DNA of 63,265 nucleotides from Novosphingobium umbonatum (GTDB taxonomy: Bacteria; Pseudomonadota; Alphaproteobacteria; Sphingomonadales; Sphingomonadaceae), in assembly GCF_004005905.1 (NCBI RefSeq), contig NZ_SACO01000017.1, positions 1-63,265 on the forward strand, given 5' to 3'. The notes under the pieces were generated by a model, which ran no database searches, was not told where the DNA came from, and saw only the letters and a list, made by a program, of their open reading frames with translations. Numbering within the stretch: the stretch's first letter is position 1; the number at the start of each line of letters is the position of its first letter. Below are positions 63,139 to 63,265 of this stretch, piece by piece. A program made the translations under genes and the position numbers.

Positions 63139-63265
63139 TGGACTTGTAACGGATTTGTGCCGGTCACCTGAGCGTTTTATGCTCGCAACAGGAGACCGAC
63201 GAGATGATGAAGCATAGTGAAGATTTTAAGCGAGAGGCGGTTCGGATCGCGCTGACCAGCGGGCT
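63139..63265 (+). mobile_element. End of the IS3-like insertion sequence (right copy)
   Basis: Identical in reverse complement to 1-127. The element begins at 63139 with TGGACTTGTAACGG, directly after the cut DUF2493 frame, and runs out of the window. No target duplication can be judged, since only one side of each copy is visible. Confidence 0.8.
63204..63265 (+). CDS. IS3-type transposase OrfA, first 20 codons only
   Basis: Partial gene running off the right edge. It starts at ATG 63204 (or the next codon) behind AGGAG and encodes the same N-terminus as the left copy (SEDFKREAVRIALTSG). Confidence 0.65.
   Translation, partial: MMKHSEDFKREAVRIALTSG

Overview
The window looks like a piece of a large conjugative plasmid or integrative conjugative element from an alphaproteobacterium, most likely a sphingomonad (Novosphingobium/Sphingobium type). 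This rests on high GC, tightly overlapping ATGA/GTGA junctions, an F-type (MPF-F) type IV secretion cluster paired with a MobF relaxase, and the accessory content (chromate and nickel/cobalt resistance). No replication gene, rRNA, tRNA or CRISPR array was seen. The taxon is inferred from gene content, not shown directly.

Layout. Both ends (1-127 and 63139-63265) are the same 127 bases of an IS3-like element in opposite orientation, each interrupting a neighbouring gene. The window is therefore the stretch between two inverted copies of one IS. The exact 127-base length suggests assembly contig ends. 0.5-8.3 kb (minus): a complete type I Zorya operon, zorA-zorB-zorC-zorD. 8.6-9.5 kb: a DUF1778/GNAT toxin-antitoxin pair with a clear promoter-operator. 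9.6-11.5 kb: a lytic transglycosylase and two possible regulators. 11.8-30.4 kb (plus): the T4SS operon traA-L-E-K-B-dsbC-V-C-orf-trbI-traF(peptidase)-W-U-trbC-N-F-H-G, with a strong hairpin after the pilin gene and palindromes in front of it. 30.8-45.2 kb: a defence island inserted between traG and traI. It holds a Shango-like triad (TerB protein, P-loop ATPase, Lhr-like helicase; minus), then a divergent operon of MmeI-like methyltransferase, embedded RelB/YafQ pair, SF2 helicase and GIY-YIG protein, then a convergent HTH-nucleotidyltransferase. 45.3-51.0 kb (minus): traI relaxase, traD coupling protein and a small DNA-binding-like protein, in trwC-trwB-trwA order. 51.0-51.6 kb: an AT-rich region with palindromes and an IHF consensus, the best oriT candidate. 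51.6-56.1 kb (minus): a chromate-resistance operon (chrA, exported superoxide dismutase, membrane protein, beta-propeller protein, rhodanese-ChrB fusion). 56.3-59.2 kb: RcnR-like repressor and RcnA-like exporter with operator, plus a TetR/membrane-protein pair. 59.2-62.5 kb (minus): a HigBA-like pair and two overlapping tyrosine recombinases. 62.7-63.1 kb: a 5'-truncated DUF2493 gene with a terminator.

How it fits together. The transfer genes form two blocks that would build a pilus and process DNA from a shared oriT. Anti-phage systems and three toxin-antitoxin pairs sit at the edge of and between these blocks, so the element carries immunity, metal tolerance and stability functions with it. 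The least explained parts are the methyltransferase-helicase-GIY-YIG operon, with a MmeI-like enzyme that seems to lack its nuclease motif and has a composition-shifted specificity segment; the long C-terminal extension of ZorD; the HTH-nucleotidyltransferase; and the palindrome arrays in front of the pilin gene and at the presumed oriT.
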